Source: Gammaproteobacteria bacterium (GTDB lineage Bacteria; Pseudomonadota; Gammaproteobacteria; GCA-001735895). From it: 7,204 nucleotides of DNA. The position numbers were made by a program, and so were the translations under genes. Shown here piece by piece: positions 6,251 to 7,204 of the stretch. The notes below the pieces were generated by a model. That model ran no database searches and had not been told where the DNA came from. It worked only from the letters and a program-made list of their open reading frames with translations. The stretch spans positions 1 through 7,204 of the forward strand of contig JAPUFZ010000081.1 in the NCBI GenBank assembly GCA_027293245.1, written 5' to 3'. Numbering within the stretch: position 1 is the first letter of the stretch; every line of letters starts with the position of its first letter.

Positions 6251-7066
6251 ATGACTGTCGTCAGTGCATTTCTGATCCCCGGATCGCCACTCCCCTACGT
6301 CCAACCCGACAACCCATCGTGGGGAGCGATGGCCACGGCATTAAAAAAGGCGGGCGCAGCACTCGCAGCATCCAAGCCTGACACGATCGCGATCTACTCC
6401 AGCCAATGGATCGCGGTTCTAGATCAGCTGTGGCAGTTGCGGCCAAATCCGGCTGGCTTACATGTTGATGAAAACTGGCATGAGTATGGTGAGCTGCCGT
6501 TCGACATGCGTACCGACATCGAACTCACCGAAGCAGCGATCGTGGCGACCGACAGTTATGGGGTCCGCTCAAAGGGAGTTGACTACGATCATTTTCCGGT
6601 CGACACAGGAACGATCGTTGGAGCCAGCTTTCTCGATCCAGACAAAAAGTTTCAGTCAGTTGTAACTGCAAACAACGTCTATCACGACTGGGGTATTACC
6701 GAGAACCTCGGGCGTGTCGTGCGTGAACAAGCTGATAAACTTGGGCGTCGCGTCGCGATCGTCGGTATCGGCGGGCTGTCTGGCTCGTTTTTCCGACACG
6801 TGATCGATATCGCCGATGACCATATCGCGAATGCCGCGGAAGACGATTGGAACAAACGTATCCTGGGGCTAATGGAGGCCGGCGATGTCGCAGGGCTAAC
6901 TCAAGCCTGTCCAGAGTATGCACAGCAAGCGCGCGTCGATATGGGCTTTAAACACTTCGCGTTTATTCTAGGAGGGATCGGCGGCAATTTCGCCGGCGCG
7001 ACCGTGCATAACTATGGTCCACTTTATGGCAGTGGCGGCGCGGTGGTCGAGTTTCAGCTAGGGTAG
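6251..7066 (+). CDS. amnA: 2-aminophenol 1,6-dioxygenase, alpha (non-catalytic) subunit
   Basis: This 271-aa LigB-superfamily protein is the partner subunit of AmnB, the same length as characterised AmnA proteins, in an alpha2beta2 enzyme. It is homologous to AmnB but has lost the iron site. The segment matching H14 reads LIPGSPLP, with glycine/serine; YSSQW (49-53) puts Q52 where AmnB has H63; D230 (in RVDMG) replaces E252; and GGLSGSF lacks the acid-base histidine H196. This matches the known state of the alpha subunit, which supports structure rather than catalysis. Other landmarks are ENWHEYGELPFDMRTDIEL (residues 74-92) and a C-terminal GPLYGSGGAVVEF. GAGG (6239-6242), just after the amnB stop, precedes the ATG by eight bases. 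A hairpin follows 18 bases after the stop. Leucine-codon use (CTG 5, CTA 5 of 20) resembles amnB. Confidence 0.92.
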   Translation: MTVVSAFLIPGSPLPYVQPDNPSWGAMATALKKAGAALAASKPDTIAIYSSQWIAVLDQLWQLRPNPAGLHVDENWHEYGELPFDMRTDIELTEAAIVATDSYGVRSKGVDYDHFPVDTGTIVGASFLDPDKKFQSVVTANNVYHDWGITENLGRVVREQADKLGRRVAIVGIGGLSGSFFRHVIDIADDHIANAAEDDWNKRILGLMEAGDVAGLTQACPEYAQQARVDMGFKHFAFILGGIGGNFAGATVHNYGPLYGSGGAVVEFQLG

Positions 7067-7084
7067 ATCTACATACCCTCACTC

Positions 7085-7118
7085 AGGTGGCGGCTGCATC
7101 TTCGTGATCCCGCCATCT
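7085..7118 (+). terminator. Hairpin downstream of amnA, possible terminator
   Basis: AGGTGGCGG (7085-7093) pairs with CCGCCATCT (7110-7118) over nine positions with one G-U pair; ATC and GAT inside the loop can add three more pairs. The stem is GC-rich and starts 18 bases after the amnA stop, as expected for a terminator. The following ACACTTTCTA is only weakly T-rich, so termination may be inefficient or the hairpin may instead stabilise the mRNA end. Confidence 0.4.
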
Positions 7119-7134
7119 ACACTTTCTATACTCG

Positions 7135-7167
7135 TGCCGACATTAATATTGCAAAATGGGGTCGGCA
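7135..7167. repeat. Inverted repeat TGCCGAC / GTCGGCA
   Basis: TGCCGAC (7135-7141) and GTCGGCA (7161-7167) are perfect seven-base inverted copies separated by 19 bases that include ATTAATATT. No T-run follows, so it does not look like a terminator. It could be an operator for the next gene, which lies beyond the window. Confidence 0.35.
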
Positions 7168-7204
7168 TTGGGCATGGAAAATCGGCCACGACAGGCGACT
7201 ATTC

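Overview
The window carries most of the upper part of a 2-aminophenol meta-cleavage pathway (the amn type known from Pseudomonas and Comamonas strains growing on nitrobenzene, 2-aminophenol or chloronitrobenzene). The moderately high GC content, Shine-Dalgarno use and family affinities suggest a proteobacterium, most likely a gammaproteobacterium; this is inference, and no taxonomic marker gene is present.

Layout. Positions 1-55 are flanking DNA. Positions 56-111 hold the 3' part of a tRNA-Arg(CCU) gene on the minus strand, with no 5' half. This is what an integrative element leaves at the distal end of its tRNA target, and its orientation puts the element to the right, so the catabolic genes probably lie on a genomic island. 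Positions 113-290 contain G-rich degenerate direct repeats, and 301-796 is a non-coding leader with palindromes and a sigma-54-like promoter. Module 1 (797-3521, plus strand) is a tight three-gene operon: amnC (2-aminomuconate 6-semialdehyde dehydrogenase), a 4-oxalocrotonate decarboxylase (amnE type) and amnD (2-aminomuconate deaminase, RidA fold). A second RidA-family gene (3598-3984) lies on the minus strand, convergent with amnD. A 281-bp divergent intergenic region with a good sigma-70 promoter precedes module 2 (4266-7066, plus strand): an exported cyclase-family metal hydrolase read from a TTG start, then amnB and amnA, the beta (catalytic) and alpha (non-catalytic) subunits of 2-aminophenol 1,6-dioxygenase. 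A hairpin follows amnA.

How the genes work together. AmnBA opens the ring of 2-aminophenol to 2-aminomuconate 6-semialdehyde. AmnC oxidises this with NAD+ to 2-aminomuconate, outrunning its spontaneous cyclisation to picolinate. AmnD removes ammonia to give 4-oxalocrotonate, and AmnE decarboxylates that to 2-oxopent-4-enoate. The remaining hydratase, aldolase and acetaldehyde dehydrogenase (amnF, amnG, amnH) are not in the window. Active-site residues known for the dehydrogenase and the dioxygenase are all present, so the steps shown look functional.

The most unusual points are the predicted periplasmic cyclase-family hydrolase joined to the dioxygenase genes, which may release 2-aminophenol (or a close relative) from a cyclic or N-acylated precursor; the extra RidA protein; the different leucine-codon use of the two modules, which suggests separate origins; and the tRNA remnant marking a likely island edge.
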